DNA from: an uncultured bacterium
GTDB taxonomy: Bacteria; Bacillota; Clostridia; Oscillospirales; Ruminococcaceae
NCBI GenBank assembly: GCA_934875375.1
Contig: CAKXHL010000001.1
Location: 201,072-265,071, forward strand
Length of the DNA: 64,000 bases
Direction: 5' to 3'
A model generated the notes under the pieces. The model had not been told where the DNA came from. It was given only the letters and a program-made list of their open reading frames with translations, and did no database searches. The stretch's first letter is position 1; each line of letters starts with the position of its first letter. Of this stretch, positions 7,943-15,949 are shown in pieces. Made by a program: the position numbers and the translations under genes.

Positions 7943-10348
7943 GTGAATTATAATTTTGCGCAAATCGAAAAAAAATGGCAGGATATTTGGGATGCAAAAA
8001 ACGTCTTTGCAGCTACGAACGACTATACCAAGCCGAAATATTACGCGCTGGTAGAATTTCCGTATCCATCCGGTAAAGGACTGCATGTGGGACATCCCCG
8101 TTCGTACACAGCGCTGGATATCGTTGCCAGAAAACGGCGGATGGAGGGGTATAATGTACTGTATCCCATGGGATGGGATGCGTTTGGCCTACCGACTGAA
8201 AACTTTGCCATCAAAAACCATATCCATCCAGAAATTGTAACCCAACAGAATATCAATCGGTTTAAAAGCCAGCTGAAAAGCCTGGGGCTTTCTTTTGACT
8301 GGAACCGGGAGATCAACACCACAGACCCCAATTATTATAAATGGACTCAGTGGATCTTCTTGCAGCTATTTAAGAAGGGGCTGGCCTATAAAAAAGAAAT
8401 GTCCGTCAACTGGTGTACTTCCTGCAAATGCGTGCTGGCCAATGAAGAAGTGGTTGGCGGCGTGTGCGAGCGCTGCGGTTCTGAAGTTGTCCATAAGGTC
8501 AAAAGCCAGTGGATGTTAAAAATTACCGCCTATGCACAGCGGCTGATTGATGACTTGGAACAAGTAAACTATATTGATCGGGTCAAGACCTCCCAGATCA
8601 ACTGGATTGGCCGCTCCACTGGCGCGGAAGTGGATTTTGCCACTACTGCCGGCGATATACTTACGATTTATACTACTCGTCCGGACACCTTATTCGGCGC
8701 TACTTATATGGTTATTTCGCCGGAGCATCCTTATATTGAACAATGGGCGGACAAGATTTCCAACATGGATGCGATCAAAGCGTATCAGGAAGAAGCCGCA
8801 AAGAAATCCGATTTTGAGCGCACCGAGCTTGTTAAGGACAAAACCGGCGTGAAGATTGAAGGCGTAAGGGGGATAAACCCCGTGAACGGAAAAGAAATCC
8901 CGATTTTCATTTCCGATTACGTGCTGATGACTTACGGCACCGGCGCCATTATGGCGGTACCGGCCCACGATACCCGTGACTGGGATTTTGCCAAAAAATT
9001 TGATCTGCCAATCATCGAAGTGGTCAAGGGTGGTCATGTGGAGGAAGAGGCTTTTACCGACTGTGAGACCGGCGTGATGGTCAACTCCGATTTTCTGGAC
9101 GGCCTGACGGTGGAAGAAGCGAAAGAAAAGATCAAGGTCTGGCTGGAAGAAAAGGGGAAAGGTCACGCTAAGATAAACTACAAGTTGCGCGACTGGGTAT
9201 TCTCCCGTCAGCGTTACTGGGGTGAGCCAATTCCGATCGTATACTGCGAAAAATGCGGTTATGTTCCGCTGCCGGAAAGCGAACTGCCTTTGACTTTACC
9301 GGAAGTGGATTCCTATGAGCCTACTGAATCCGGTGAGTCTCCGCTGGCCAATATGACCGACTGGGTTAACACCACCTGTCCGCACTGCGGAGGCCCCGCA
9401 AAACGGGAAACCGATACCATGCCCCAGTGGGCAGGATCCTCCTGGTACTTCATGCGTTACTGTGATCCGCATAACGGTGATGCGTTAGCTTCCAAAGAAG
9501 CATTGGATTACTGGCTGCCGGTAGACTGGTACAACGGTGGTATGGAGCATACCACGCTGCATTTGCTGTATTCTCGCTTCTGGCATAAGTTCCTGTATGA
9601 TATTGGCGTTGTTTCCACGCCGGAGCCTTATGCAAAACGCACCAGCCATGGTATGATTCTGGGCGAAAACGGTGAAAAGATGAGCAAATCTCGTGGAAAT
9701 GTGGTCAATCCCGACGATATCGTAAGTGAATTCGGCGCCGATACGTTGCGCCTGTATGAGATGTTCATCGGCGACTTTGAGAAAAGTGCGCCCTGGAGCT
9801 CCTCCTCGATCAAAGGCTGTAAGCGCTTTTTGGATCGTGTTTGGAATTTGCAGGAACATCTGATCGAAGGAGAATCTTACCGGCCGGAATTGGAAATCGC
9901 TTTCAATAAGACGGTTAAAAAGGTAACGGAGGATATTGAACAGCTGAAATTTAACACTGCAATCGCGGCAATGATGGCGCTTTTAAATGATATTGCAGAT
10001 ACTGGCAGTATCAATCATGCAGAATATAAAGCGTTGCTGATTATGCTCAATCCGTTTGCACCGCACATGACGGAAGAAATCTGGGAACAGCAGGGCTTTG
10101 GCGGCATGCTGAACCAGCAAAAATGGGTTGGCTTTGATCCGGAAAAATGTGCGGAAGCAACGGTGGAGATTGTTGTTCAGCTGGCCGGAAAAATCAAAGC
10201 CCGGCTACATTTGGCAGCGGACAGCAGTAAAGAAAAGGTGTTGGCCGCAGCAAAAGCAGAACCCGCGGTCGCCGCACTGATCCAAGGAAAGTCTGTTGTG
10301 AAAGAGATTTATGTTCCGGGAAAACTGGTAAATCTGGTTGTAAAATAA
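7943..10348 (+). CDS. leuS: Leucyl-tRNA synthetase
   Basis: An 801-residue class I aminoacyl-tRNA synthetase that charges tRNA-Leu. The HIGH motif is HVGH within PYPSGKGLHVGH, the CP1 editing domain follows (TTRPDTLFGATYM), and the KMSKS loop is EKMSKSRGN. Zinc-binding pairs CTSCKC...CERCG and CEKCG...CPHCG are present. The GTG at 7943 is preferred over an earlier in-frame codon at 7919 because AGGAGGG lies 6-12 bases before it and the family starts with this sequence (MNYNFAQIEKKWQ). No T-box leader is seen upstream; expression probably comes with rsfS. Confidence 0.97.
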   Translation: MNYNFAQIEKKWQDIWDAKNVFAATNDYTKPKYYALVEFPYPSGKGLHVGHPRSYTALDIVARKRRMEGYNVLYPMGWDAFGLPTENFAIKNHIHPEIVTQQNINRFKSQLKSLGLSFDWNREINTTDPNYYKWTQWIFLQLFKKGLAYKKEMSVNWCTSCKCVLANEEVVGGVCERCGSEVVHKVKSQWMLKITAYAQRLIDDLEQVNYIDRVKTSQINWIGRSTGAEVDFATTAGDILTIYTTRPDTLFGATYMVISPEHPYIEQWADKISNMDAIKAYQEEAAKKSDFERTELVKDKTGVKIEGVRGINPVNGKEIPIFISDYVLMTYGTGAIMAVPAHDTRDWDFAKKFDLPIIEVVKGGHVEEEAFTDCETGVMVNSDFLDGLTVEEAKEKIKVWLEEKGKGHAKINYKLRDWVFSRQRYWGEPIPIVYCEKCGYVPLPESELPLTLPEVDSYEPTESGESPLANMTDWVNTTCPHCGGPAKRETDTMPQWAGSSWYFMRYCDPHNGDALASKEALDYWLPVDWYNGGMEHTTLHLLYSRFWHKFLYDIGVVSTPEPYAKRTSHGMILGENGEKMSKSRGNVVNPDDIVSEFGADTLRLYEMFIGDFEKSAPWSSSSIKGCKRFLDRVWNLQEHLIEGESYRPELEIAFNKTVKKVTEDIEQLKFNTAIAAMMALLNDIADTGSINHAEYKALLIMLNPFAPHMTEEIWEQQGFGGMLNQQKWVGFDPEKCAEATVEIVVQLAGKIKARLHLAADSSKEKVLAAAKAEPAVAALIQGKSVVKEIYVPGKLVNLVVK

Positions 10349-10361
10349 TGCAATATTTTGC

Positions 10362-10390
10362 TTGCACTTTTTTATGATTTAGGGTATACT
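10362..10390 (+). promoter_or_regulatory. Promoter 1 upstream of rpsU
   Basis: TTGCAC, 17 bases, TATACT: a sigma-A type promoter just after leuS. Confidence 0.6.
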
Positions 10391-10434
10391 GATAAAGTAC
10401 TTTTCTTTTGCGAAAAGTTGCCGGTAGCTCTCTC

Positions 10435-10464
10435 TTGACAGAGTGGGTGTGGGCATAGTATAAT
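10435..10464 (+). promoter_or_regulatory. Promoter 2 upstream of rpsU
   Basis: TTGACA, 18 bases, TATAAT: consensus hexamers, 143 bases upstream of the rpsU start. With promoter 1 this gives rpsU a strong tandem promoter. Confidence 0.8.
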
Positions 10465-10469
10465 TTTCT

Positions 10470-10600
10470 TGTGGCTTTTGGTGCCAGATTCGGCTGCTTG
10501 CAAACAACAGCTGGTTTTATAGGTAAATAGATGGGGAGTAAGCAGCGGGCTTAGCCTGAGAATTTGGTAGATTACTCCTGCCCTGTGGTGAAGGAGGGAT
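10470..10600 (+). promoter_or_regulatory. Possible structured 5' leader of rpsU
   Basis: About 140 bases are transcribed before the rpsU start. GGAGTAA near 10532 can pair with TTACTCC near 10572. The same CTCC stretch could instead pair with the Shine-Dalgarno AGGAGG at 10592-10597. Two exclusive pairings around the ribosome binding site suggest translational control, but I do not recognise a known leader family. Confidence 0.35.
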
Positions 10601-10606
10601 TTAGAA

Positions 10607-10783
10607 ATGGCAGAAATTCGTATCAAAGAGAATGAATCTCTTGACAGCGCATTAAGACGCTTTAAGAGATCTTGCGCGAAATCAGGCGTTCTTGCTGAAG
10701 TACGGAAGAGAGAGCATTATGAAAAGCCTTCTGTAAAACGCAAGAAAAAATCTGAGGCTGCTCGTAAGCGCAAATTCAAATAG
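10607..10783 (+). CDS. rpsU: Small ribosomal subunit protein S21
   Basis: A 58-residue, highly basic protein matching S21 (MAEIRIKENESLDSALRRF, then a lysine/arginine-rich tail). S21 is a late-assembling 30S protein that helps initiation near the 16S 3' end. The ATG at 10607 follows AAGGAGGGATTTAGAA. It has its own promoters and a terminator directly after the stop, so it is a single-gene unit. Confidence 0.97.
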   Translation: MAEIRIKENESLDSALRRFKRSCAKSGVLAEVRKREHYEKPSVKRKKKSEAARKRKFK

Positions 10784-10791
10784 TGTGGAGG

Positions 10792-10817
10792 AAAGCGAGC
10801 GTTTGCTCGCTTTTTCT
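10792..10817 (+). terminator. Rho-independent terminator after rpsU
   Basis: AAAGCGAGC, loop GTTT, GCTCGCTTT, followed by Ts. Confidence 0.85.
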
Positions 10818-10838
10818 TTATCAAAGCGAGGATGAAGC

Positions 10839-11348
10839 ATGGCTTTGTTTTTCCCGACATCAGCGGTGGCGAAAGCCTATGATATTACGGCGGACAACCT
10901 TCGGGTTTTGAACGTGAAAGGTTTGATTTTGGATATTGACAATACTCTGACGACCCATGACCATCCGGTGCCAGACGACAGGATTTTGGAATGGCTGGAT
11001 CAGATGCGAAAAGCGGGTATCCAGCTGATTCTTTTGTCCAACAACCACCCGCCGCGAGTAGCTCCTTTTGCCCAAAAGCTGGATCTTGCGTTCGAAGCGG
11101 ACGCAAAAAAGCCGTTGCCGGGCGGATACCGCCGTGCTGCCGCCGCTATGGGGCTTTCTCCGAGTCAGACGGCGGTAGTGGGAGATCAGATTTTTACAGA
11201 TATTTTAGGCGCTAATTTAGCAGGAATGCCTTCTTTTTTGGTAGAACCGTTTCAAATGGAACCTTTTTTGCGCTTTCGGCTGAAACGGTTTCTGGAAAAA
11301 GGTATTTTAAAGCGGTACCGCAAAAAAGAAAGGAGGAAAAACCTGTGA
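10839..11348 (+). CDS. YqeG-family HAD phosphatase
   Basis: A 169-residue HAD IIIA-type phosphatase. The catalytic DxDNT motif is LDIDNTLTTHD near residue 28, motif II is LLSNN, and the acidic motif III is GDQIFTDILGAN. YqeG proteins are widespread in Firmicutes; their substrate is not established. ATG follows AAAGCGAGGATGA. The stop overlaps the next gene's GTG start by 4 bases. Confidence 0.9.
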   Translation: MALFFPTSAVAKAYDITADNLRVLNVKGLILDIDNTLTTHDHPVPDDRILEWLDQMRKAGIQLILLSNNHPPRVAPFAQKLDLAFEADAKKPLPGGYRRAAAAMGLSPSQTAVVGDQIFTDILGANLAGMPSFLVEPFQMEPFLRFRLKRFLEKGILKRYRKKERRKNL

Positions 11349-12223
11349 GTGCAAGATTTGGGCCTGCTGGCAGCGCAGACAGTTTTCATGCCATGGGATA
11401 CCGAAAAACGTCCCAGATGCCGGAATATTTGGAGAAAATGGGATTAAATGCTTTTGAGTACCAATGTGGACGCGGTGTACGCATTAGCAGGGAAGCAGCA
11501 CGGGAACTGGGAGATTTATCGCGAGAGAAAGGGATTGTCCTTTCTTTGCATGCACCTTACTTTATTTCCCTTTCCAGCCCGGAAGAAGAGAAGCGGGACA
11601 AAAGCATTGATTATATCCTGCAAAGCGCGGTTGCGGCGGATGCGATGGGTGCCGACCGTATTGTGGTTCACTCCGGGTCTTGTTCCAAGATGACCAGGGA
11701 TCAGGCGCTGGATCTGGCGAAGGACACTTTGCGCCGGGCCGCTGCGGTGTTGGATCAAAACGGATTGGGGCATGTGCATATCTGCCCGGAAACTATGGGG
11801 AAAATTAATCAGCTGGGTGATTTAGAAGAGGTTATGGCGCTGTGCCAAGTGGATGAGCGGTTTTTGCCCTGTATCGATTTTGGTCATCTCAATGCCCGAA
11901 CATTCGGAAGCTTAAAAACTTCGGAAGATTTTGGAAAAGTATTTGAAAGGATGGAAAATTGTTTGGGCAGCGACCGGATGCGCCGGTTCCATTCTCATTT
12001 TTCCAAAATTGAATACACAGAAAAAGGCGGAGAAAAACGGCATTTGACCTTTGCCGATACCGTATTTGGTCCCGATTTTGAACCGCTGGCCGAATGGATT
12101 GTCCGGAAAAACTGCAGTCCGACGGTTATCTGCGAATCTGCGGGAACACAGGCGGAAGATGCGTTGGCGATCCGCCGGTATTATGAAAGCATTCTGGATC
12201 AGACAGGGGAGAACAGAAAATGA
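11345..12223 (+). CDS. Endonuclease IV-like TIM-barrel protein
   Basis: A 292-residue protein of the AP endonuclease family 2 (Nfo-like) fold, which in true endonuclease IV cuts DNA 5' to abasic sites using three zinc ions. Most zinc ligands can be placed: SLHAPY (His), VHSG (His), CPETMG (Glu), CIDFGHLNA (Asp and His), HSHFSK (His), RHLTF (His) and ICESAG (Glu). The DxH pair of Nfo (usually VDRHH) appears as KRH, so the Asp is not evident and the enzyme may differ from classical Nfo. GTG start at 11345 has AGGAGG upstream and is coupled to yqeG; the next gene aroQ overlaps its end by 4 bases. Confidence 0.82.
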   Translation: MSARFGPAGSADSFHAMGYRKTSQMPEYLEKMGLNAFEYQCGRGVRISREAARELGDLSREKGIVLSLHAPYFISLSSPEEEKRDKSIDYILQSAVAADAMGADRIVVHSGSCSKMTRDQALDLAKDTLRRAAAVLDQNGLGHVHICPETMGKINQLGDLEEVMALCQVDERFLPCIDFGHLNARTFGSLKTSEDFGKVFERMENCLGSDRMRRFHSHFSKIEYTEKGGEKRHLTFADTVFGPDFEPLAEWIVRKNCSPTVICESAGTQAEDALAIRRYYESILDQTGENRK

Positions 12224-12657
12224 AAAAACAGCTTTTGGTCATTCATGGCCCCAATATCAATCTGACAGGGATTCGTGAGCCCGGTGTTTATGGATCAGAG
12301 TCATTGGCGCAGATTAACGAAGAAATCAGGGCATACTGTGAGAAAGAGGGCTTTGGCTGCGAAATCTGCCAATCTAATCACGAAGGGCAGATTATCGACT
12401 GGCTGCACGGGGCCACGGGGCGCGTGGATGGGATTATTTTAAATGCCGGCGCCTACACGCATTACAGTTACGCCATCCACGATGCGATTGCTGCAATAAA
12501 AATTCCCTGTATAGAGGTGCATTTTTCCAATATCCAGGCAAGAAGCGATTTTCGGCATCTTTCGGTTATTGCGCCGGTTTGTGCCGGGTCAATTGCAGGC
12601 TTTGGAAAACACAGCTACCTGCTCGCAGTAGATGCTTTCAAAAAAATCCTTGCATAA
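12220..12657 (+). CDS. aroQ: 3-dehydroquinate dehydratase, type II
   Basis: A 145-residue dodecameric type II dehydroquinase of the shikimate pathway. HGPNINLTGIREPGVYG holds the active-site Asn, Arg and Tyr. SNHEGQIIDWLH, NAGAYTHYSYAI, and the catalytic His in EVHFSNIQAR follow, then HLSVIAPVCAGSI. It overlaps the preceding gene by ATGA. It has lost the usual company of other aro genes here. Confidence 0.96.
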   Translation: MKKQLLVIHGPNINLTGIREPGVYGSESLAQINEEIRAYCEKEGFGCEICQSNHEGQIIDWLHGATGRVDGIILNAGAYTHYSYAIHDAIAAIKIPCIEVHFSNIQARSDFRHLSVIAPVCAGSIAGFGKHSYLLAVDAFKKILA

Positions 12658-12760
12658 TTTTTGCAAAATCCCTTGCAAAGGATTGGAATATAATATAGAA
12701 TTATAATGTTAAAAATGCGCTTAATATTCGATTATGAGTATGGCGATGGAGGTATAATAT

Positions 12761-13318
12761 ATGGTATCTGCAGGAGATTTCAGAAATGGCGTAACTTTTG
12801 AGATGGATGGAAATGTTGTCCAGATCATCGAATTCCAGCATGTAAAACCCGGAAAAGGCGCGGCGTTTGTCCGTACCAAAATCCGCAATGTAATTACTGG
12901 CGCTGTTGTTGAAAAGACTTTCAGCCCCACAGACAAATTTCCGACCGCATACGTAGAGCGTAAGGATATGCAGTATTTGTATAATGACGGCGATCTTTAT
13001 TATTTCATGGATAATGAAACCTATGAAAACATCCCGATCAACGCAAGTATTTTGGGTGACAACTTTAAATTTGTCAAGGAAAATACCGACGTAAAGGTTC
13101 TGTCTTATAAGGGCTCCATTTTTGGGGTAGAACCTCCTTTCTTTATGGAACTGCAGGTTACCCAGACGGATCCCGGCTTTAAGGGCAATACGGCGACTAA
13201 CACCACCAAACCTGCCACGCTGGAGACCGGTGCGCAGATCAATGTGCCACTGTTTATTGAAGAAGGGGATATGATCCGCGTCGATACCAGAACCGGAGAG
13301 TACATGGAGCGCGCTTGA
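12761..13318 (+). CDS. efp: Translation elongation factor P
   Basis: A 185-residue EF-P, which enters the ribosomal E site to relieve stalling at polyproline stretches. The KOW-like domain I carries the tip loop HVKPGKGAAFV with Lys32, the residue that is modified in Bacillus EF-P. OB domains II and III follow, with the C-terminal GDMIRVDTRTGEYMERA signature. ATG follows GGAGGTATAAT. An AT-rich stretch at 12685-12710 has TATAAT boxes but no well-spaced -35, so I do not call a promoter. Confidence 0.97.
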   Translation: MVSAGDFRNGVTFEMDGNVVQIIEFQHVKPGKGAAFVRTKIRNVITGAVVEKTFSPTDKFPTAYVERKDMQYLYNDGDLYYFMDNETYENIPINASILGDNFKFVKENTDVKVLSYKGSIFGVEPPFFMELQVTQTDPGFKGNTATNTTKPATLETGAQINVPLFIEEGDMIRVDTRTGEYMERA

Positions 13319-13380
13319 TAGAGCGTGGCCAACATTTGGCAGGATTGATTTGACCCGGGCAGGTGTCCGCTATCATTGAT

Positions 13381-13405
13381 AAAAATAGCAGTTGCTATTT
13401 TTCTA
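13381..13405 (+). terminator. Possible weak terminator after efp
   Basis: AAAAATAG / CTATTTTT hairpin with a short loop and T-rich end; low GC, so efficiency is doubtful and it may only attenuate the downstream gene. Confidence 0.4.
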
Positions 13406-13430
13406 TTTCAACTATAAGGAGGATTTACAG

Positions 13431-13886
13431 ATGACGATTCTTGAAAAGGTTGCATACCTCAGAGGTTTGAGCGAAGGCCTTGGGATAGACGAAACGAGCA
13501 AAGAGGGCAGAGTCTTCAAAGCGATCATTGACGTTTTGGACGATATCTCTTTGACGGTAACGGATCTGGAAGACGATGTCGCTGAGCTGTCTGACGGCTT
13601 GGATGAGATCGATGAGGATCTGGGCGCGCTGGAAGAAGAGTTCTACGGCGACGAATGTGACGATGAATGTGGCTGCGACTGTGGTTGCGAGGACGAAGAG
13701 TGTGATGACGATGAGTTGTATGAAGTGACTTGTCCGGCCTGCGGCGACAGTATTTATATCAACGAGGAAATGCTGGACGAAGGTTTTATCAACTGTCCGA
13801 ACTGTCACGAGAAACTTGAATTTGACTTTGAGTGCGACGATTGTGATGATTGCGGCTGCGAAGACTGCAATTGCGACCACGAATAA
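13431..13886 (+). CDS. Acidic zinc-ribbon protein (CD1247 N-terminal domain type)
   Basis: A 151-residue, very acidic protein. The N-terminus (MTILEKVAYLRGLSEGLG) resembles the CD1247 N-terminal domain found across Clostridia. A coiled-coil-like acidic segment spans about residues 35-75. A Cys/Asp/Glu-rich stretch follows (about 77-95), then a zinc ribbon CPACGDSIYINEEML...CPNCHEKL and a Cys-rich acidic tail. The ATG at 13431 follows AAGGAGGATTTACAG; an upstream in-frame codon at 13392 has no ribosome site. The function is unknown; metal binding is likely. It lies between efp and a strong terminator. Confidence 0.82.
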   Translation: MTILEKVAYLRGLSEGLGIDETSKEGRVFKAIIDVLDDISLTVTDLEDDVAELSDGLDEIDEDLGALEEEFYGDECDDECGCDCGCEDEECDDDELYEVTCPACGDSIYINEEMLDEGFINCPNCHEKLEFDFECDDCDDCGCEDCNCDHE

Positions 13887-13895
13887 ATGAGATTT

Positions 13896-13934
13896 AAAAT
13901 AAAGGGCTCCGGCACAGCCGGAGCCCTTTATTTT
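13896..13934 (+). terminator. Strong terminator (bidirectional)
   Basis: Perfect stem AAATAAAGGGCTCCGGC / GCCGGAGCCCTTTATTT with loop ACA and T-rich flank. The 13935-14194 stretch after it holds no gene I can support. Confidence 0.9.
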
Positions 13935-14194
13935 AAGTTTCCCTTTTGTGGTTAGAAGGGAAAAGGAAATGGCGGAGAAGCGGTTTTTTTATGCTATCAT
14001 GGTATTTGTGTTCCGATGTTGGATTTTCCATCGTAGAGTGCCAAAGTATAATGTAGATGTTTTTATAAATGCCGTGGTAACCGATGGAACAGATTTATCC
14101 ACAGGATTTTCCGTATTTTTTGTTTATCCTGAGAAAATTTGAGGAAGATTTTCCTTTTAAAAGTCAACAGTTTGAGGAAAAGACAGCAGAATAC

Positions 14195-14223
14195 TTGAAA
14201 TTAACAGGCAAATGCGCTACAAT
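14195..14223 (+). promoter_or_regulatory. Promoter of the apbE-rnf operon
   Basis: TTGAAA, 17 bases, TACAAT, about 42 bases before the apbE start. Confidence 0.7.
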
Positions 14224-14264
14224 ATCGTGAGGGCAGTATGCGATCATAAAACGGGGTTGAAATT

Positions 14265-15335
14265 TTGCTGAATGATCTGAGGAAAAAAACAGTGATTACC
14301 GTAGCCGTCAGTTTGATACTGCTTCTTTTTTTGGCTTGTTTTGGATTTTATTGGGACAGCCGGGAAAAGGATTGGACTACCAGTACTGGCAGTACTTTTG
14401 TAATGGACACTTTTGTGGATCAAAAGTTTTCGGGAAAACAAAGCGGACTGGCTGTTGAAAAAATAAACGAGTTATTGAAAAATTTTGAAAACCGCTTTTC
14501 GGCTTATGTCTCTTCGTCTGAAATTTCCCGTATCAACCAAAATGCCGGCCTTTCTTATATCCAGGTCAGTGAAGAGACGTTTGATTTTTTAAAAACCGCG
14601 AAAGAGTACTGTAAACGCTCGCAAGGGCTTTTTGATATTACGATTGGCCCTTTGGTTGATTTATGGGATATCACAGGGGAAAATCCCCGTGTACCTGATG
14701 AGCGGGAAATCCAATCCGTCCTAAAGCGAGTGAATTATGAGGATTTGCTGCTGAGAGAAGAAGATCACTCGGTTATGCTGCGCCAAGAGGGACAAAAGTT
14801 AAATTTAGGCGGCATGGCAAAAGGAACTGCCGGCGCATTAGCCATAGAAACAGCGAAATCCTATGGTGTTCATTCGGGGTATCTGTCGGTTGGAGGTAAT
14901 ATTTTTACCATTGGCCGAAAAGAGGACGGCTCTGCCTATCGTTTTGGCGTTCGGGATCCACGTGGAGCTGCAAGCGACTATATCGGTATTGTGGAACTTA
15001 CAGATACGACAATGGCCACCTCCGGCGATTACGAGCGGTATTTCGAAGAAGATGGCGTCCGTTATCATCATATCCTGAATCCGGATACCGGATATCCCGG
15101 CAATAGCGATTTGATTTCCGTATCAGTCATCTGTCCGGACGGTGGGATGGCAGATTTTCTCTCCACTACGTTATTTTTAGCGGGCAAAGAGGCGGCAATG
15201 GCTTATGCACAATCGGATTTCTTTGATTTTATTTTAGTTGACCGGAAAAAAAATGTCTATTTATCCGATGGAATTTTGCCTTATTTTACCCCAAATGAAC
15301 AGGCTGAGGGTTACCATTTCGTGAACGTATCGTAA
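14265..15335 (+). CDS. apbE: FAD:protein FMN transferase ApbE
   Basis: A 356-residue ApbE-family flavin transferase, which moves FMN from FAD onto a Thr of D-x-x-(S/T)-G-A-T motifs. The TTG start at 14265 gives an N-terminal membrane segment at about residues 12-30, with a Cys (FLAC) that could be a lipoprotein cysteine though the box is imperfect. Family marks include FENRFSAYVSSSEISRIN, NLGGMAKG, the SVGGNIF strand, TSGDYERYF and HHILNPDTGYP near the C-terminus. The gene heads the rnf operon, so RnfG and RnfD are the likely targets. This supports an extracytoplasmic ApbE facing the Rnf flavin domains. Confidence 0.94.
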   Translation: MLNDLRKKTVITVAVSLILLLFLACFGFYWDSREKDWTTSTGSTFVMDTFVDQKFSGKQSGLAVEKINELLKNFENRFSAYVSSSEISRINQNAGLSYIQVSEETFDFLKTAKEYCKRSQGLFDITIGPLVDLWDITGENPRVPDEREIQSVLKRVNYEDLLLREEDHSVMLRQEGQKLNLGGMAKGTAGALAIETAKSYGVHSGYLSVGGNIFTIGRKEDGSAYRFGVRDPRGAASDYIGIVELTDTTMATSGDYERYFEEDGVRYHHILNPDTGYPGNSDLISVSVICPDGGMADFLSTTLFLAGKEAAMAYAQSDFFDFILVDRKKNVYLSDGILPYFTPNEQAEGYHFVNVS

Positions 15336-15350
15336 AAGAACGGAGAAACG

Positions 15351-15878
15351 GTGCTACAGATGAGTAAAAATAGAAAAACAAAACGAATATGCTTTATGGG
15401 GCTGTTGTTTGCTACAGCAGTGGTTCTTTCTTATATAGAGGGAATGGTTTCGGTTCCCGGCTTGCCGCCAGGCGTTAAACTAGGGTTGTCCAATATTGTG
15501 ACCATGTACTGTGTGTTTTTTCTGGGTGTTTCCAATGCATATACATTAGCTGTGCTGAAGGCGCTTTCGGTACTGCTGATGCGAGGGCCTACCGGAGCAT
15601 TGCTGAGTCTGCTGGGCGGGTTGATTTCTGTAACGGTGATGCTGTTGCTGTTGCATCTCAAAGGCAGCAGCCTTTCCTATTTGGTTATCAGCATTTTAGG
15701 CGCAATCGGCCATAATATGGGCCAGCTTTTGGGCGCTTCTATGCTGACGGGGACGGCGCTTACCCTATACTATTTTCCGGTTTTGATTCTTTCAGGTGTC
15801 GGAATGGGATTGGTTACCGGGCTGGTATTGAAAACCGTACTTCCGGCAGTAGAAAAGCTGGACCGCCAACTTCGTTAG
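15351..15878 (+). CDS. Gx transporter family membrane protein
   Basis: A 175-residue membrane protein with about five hydrophobic segments, of the family also named heptaprenyl diphosphate synthase component I. Marks are the VPGLPPGVKLGLSNI and LLMRGPTGALLSLLGG stretches. It resembles the small substrate-binding (S-component-like) membrane proteins. In Clostridia it is often found beside flavinylation and Rnf genes, as here, between apbE and rnfC; its cargo is not known. The start could be GTG 15351 (GGAG 5 bases upstream) or the ATG at 15360. Confidence 0.82.
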   Translation: MLQMSKNRKTKRICFMGLLFATAVVLSYIEGMVSVPGLPPGVKLGLSNIVTMYCVFFLGVSNAYTLAVLKALSVLLMRGPTGALLSLLGGLISVTVMLLLLHLKGSSLSYLVISILGAIGHNMGQLLGASMLTGTALTLYYFPVLILSGVGMGLVTGLVLKTVLPAVEKLDRQLR

Positions 15879-15949
15879 GGAAACCTATGGGTTACCATAT
15901 TTTTATAGATAATTGCAAGGGAAAATATGAGGACAGGAGGAATTTAAAG

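Noticed and set aside
12661..12710. Promoter for efp
   Set aside because: Two TATAAT boxes occur but no TTGACA-like element lies 16-18 bases before either.
13948..14142. 64-codon reading frame on the plus strand in the gap before apbE
   Set aside because: No ribosome site, low-complexity translation, no family resemblance and overlaps a region without a promoter.
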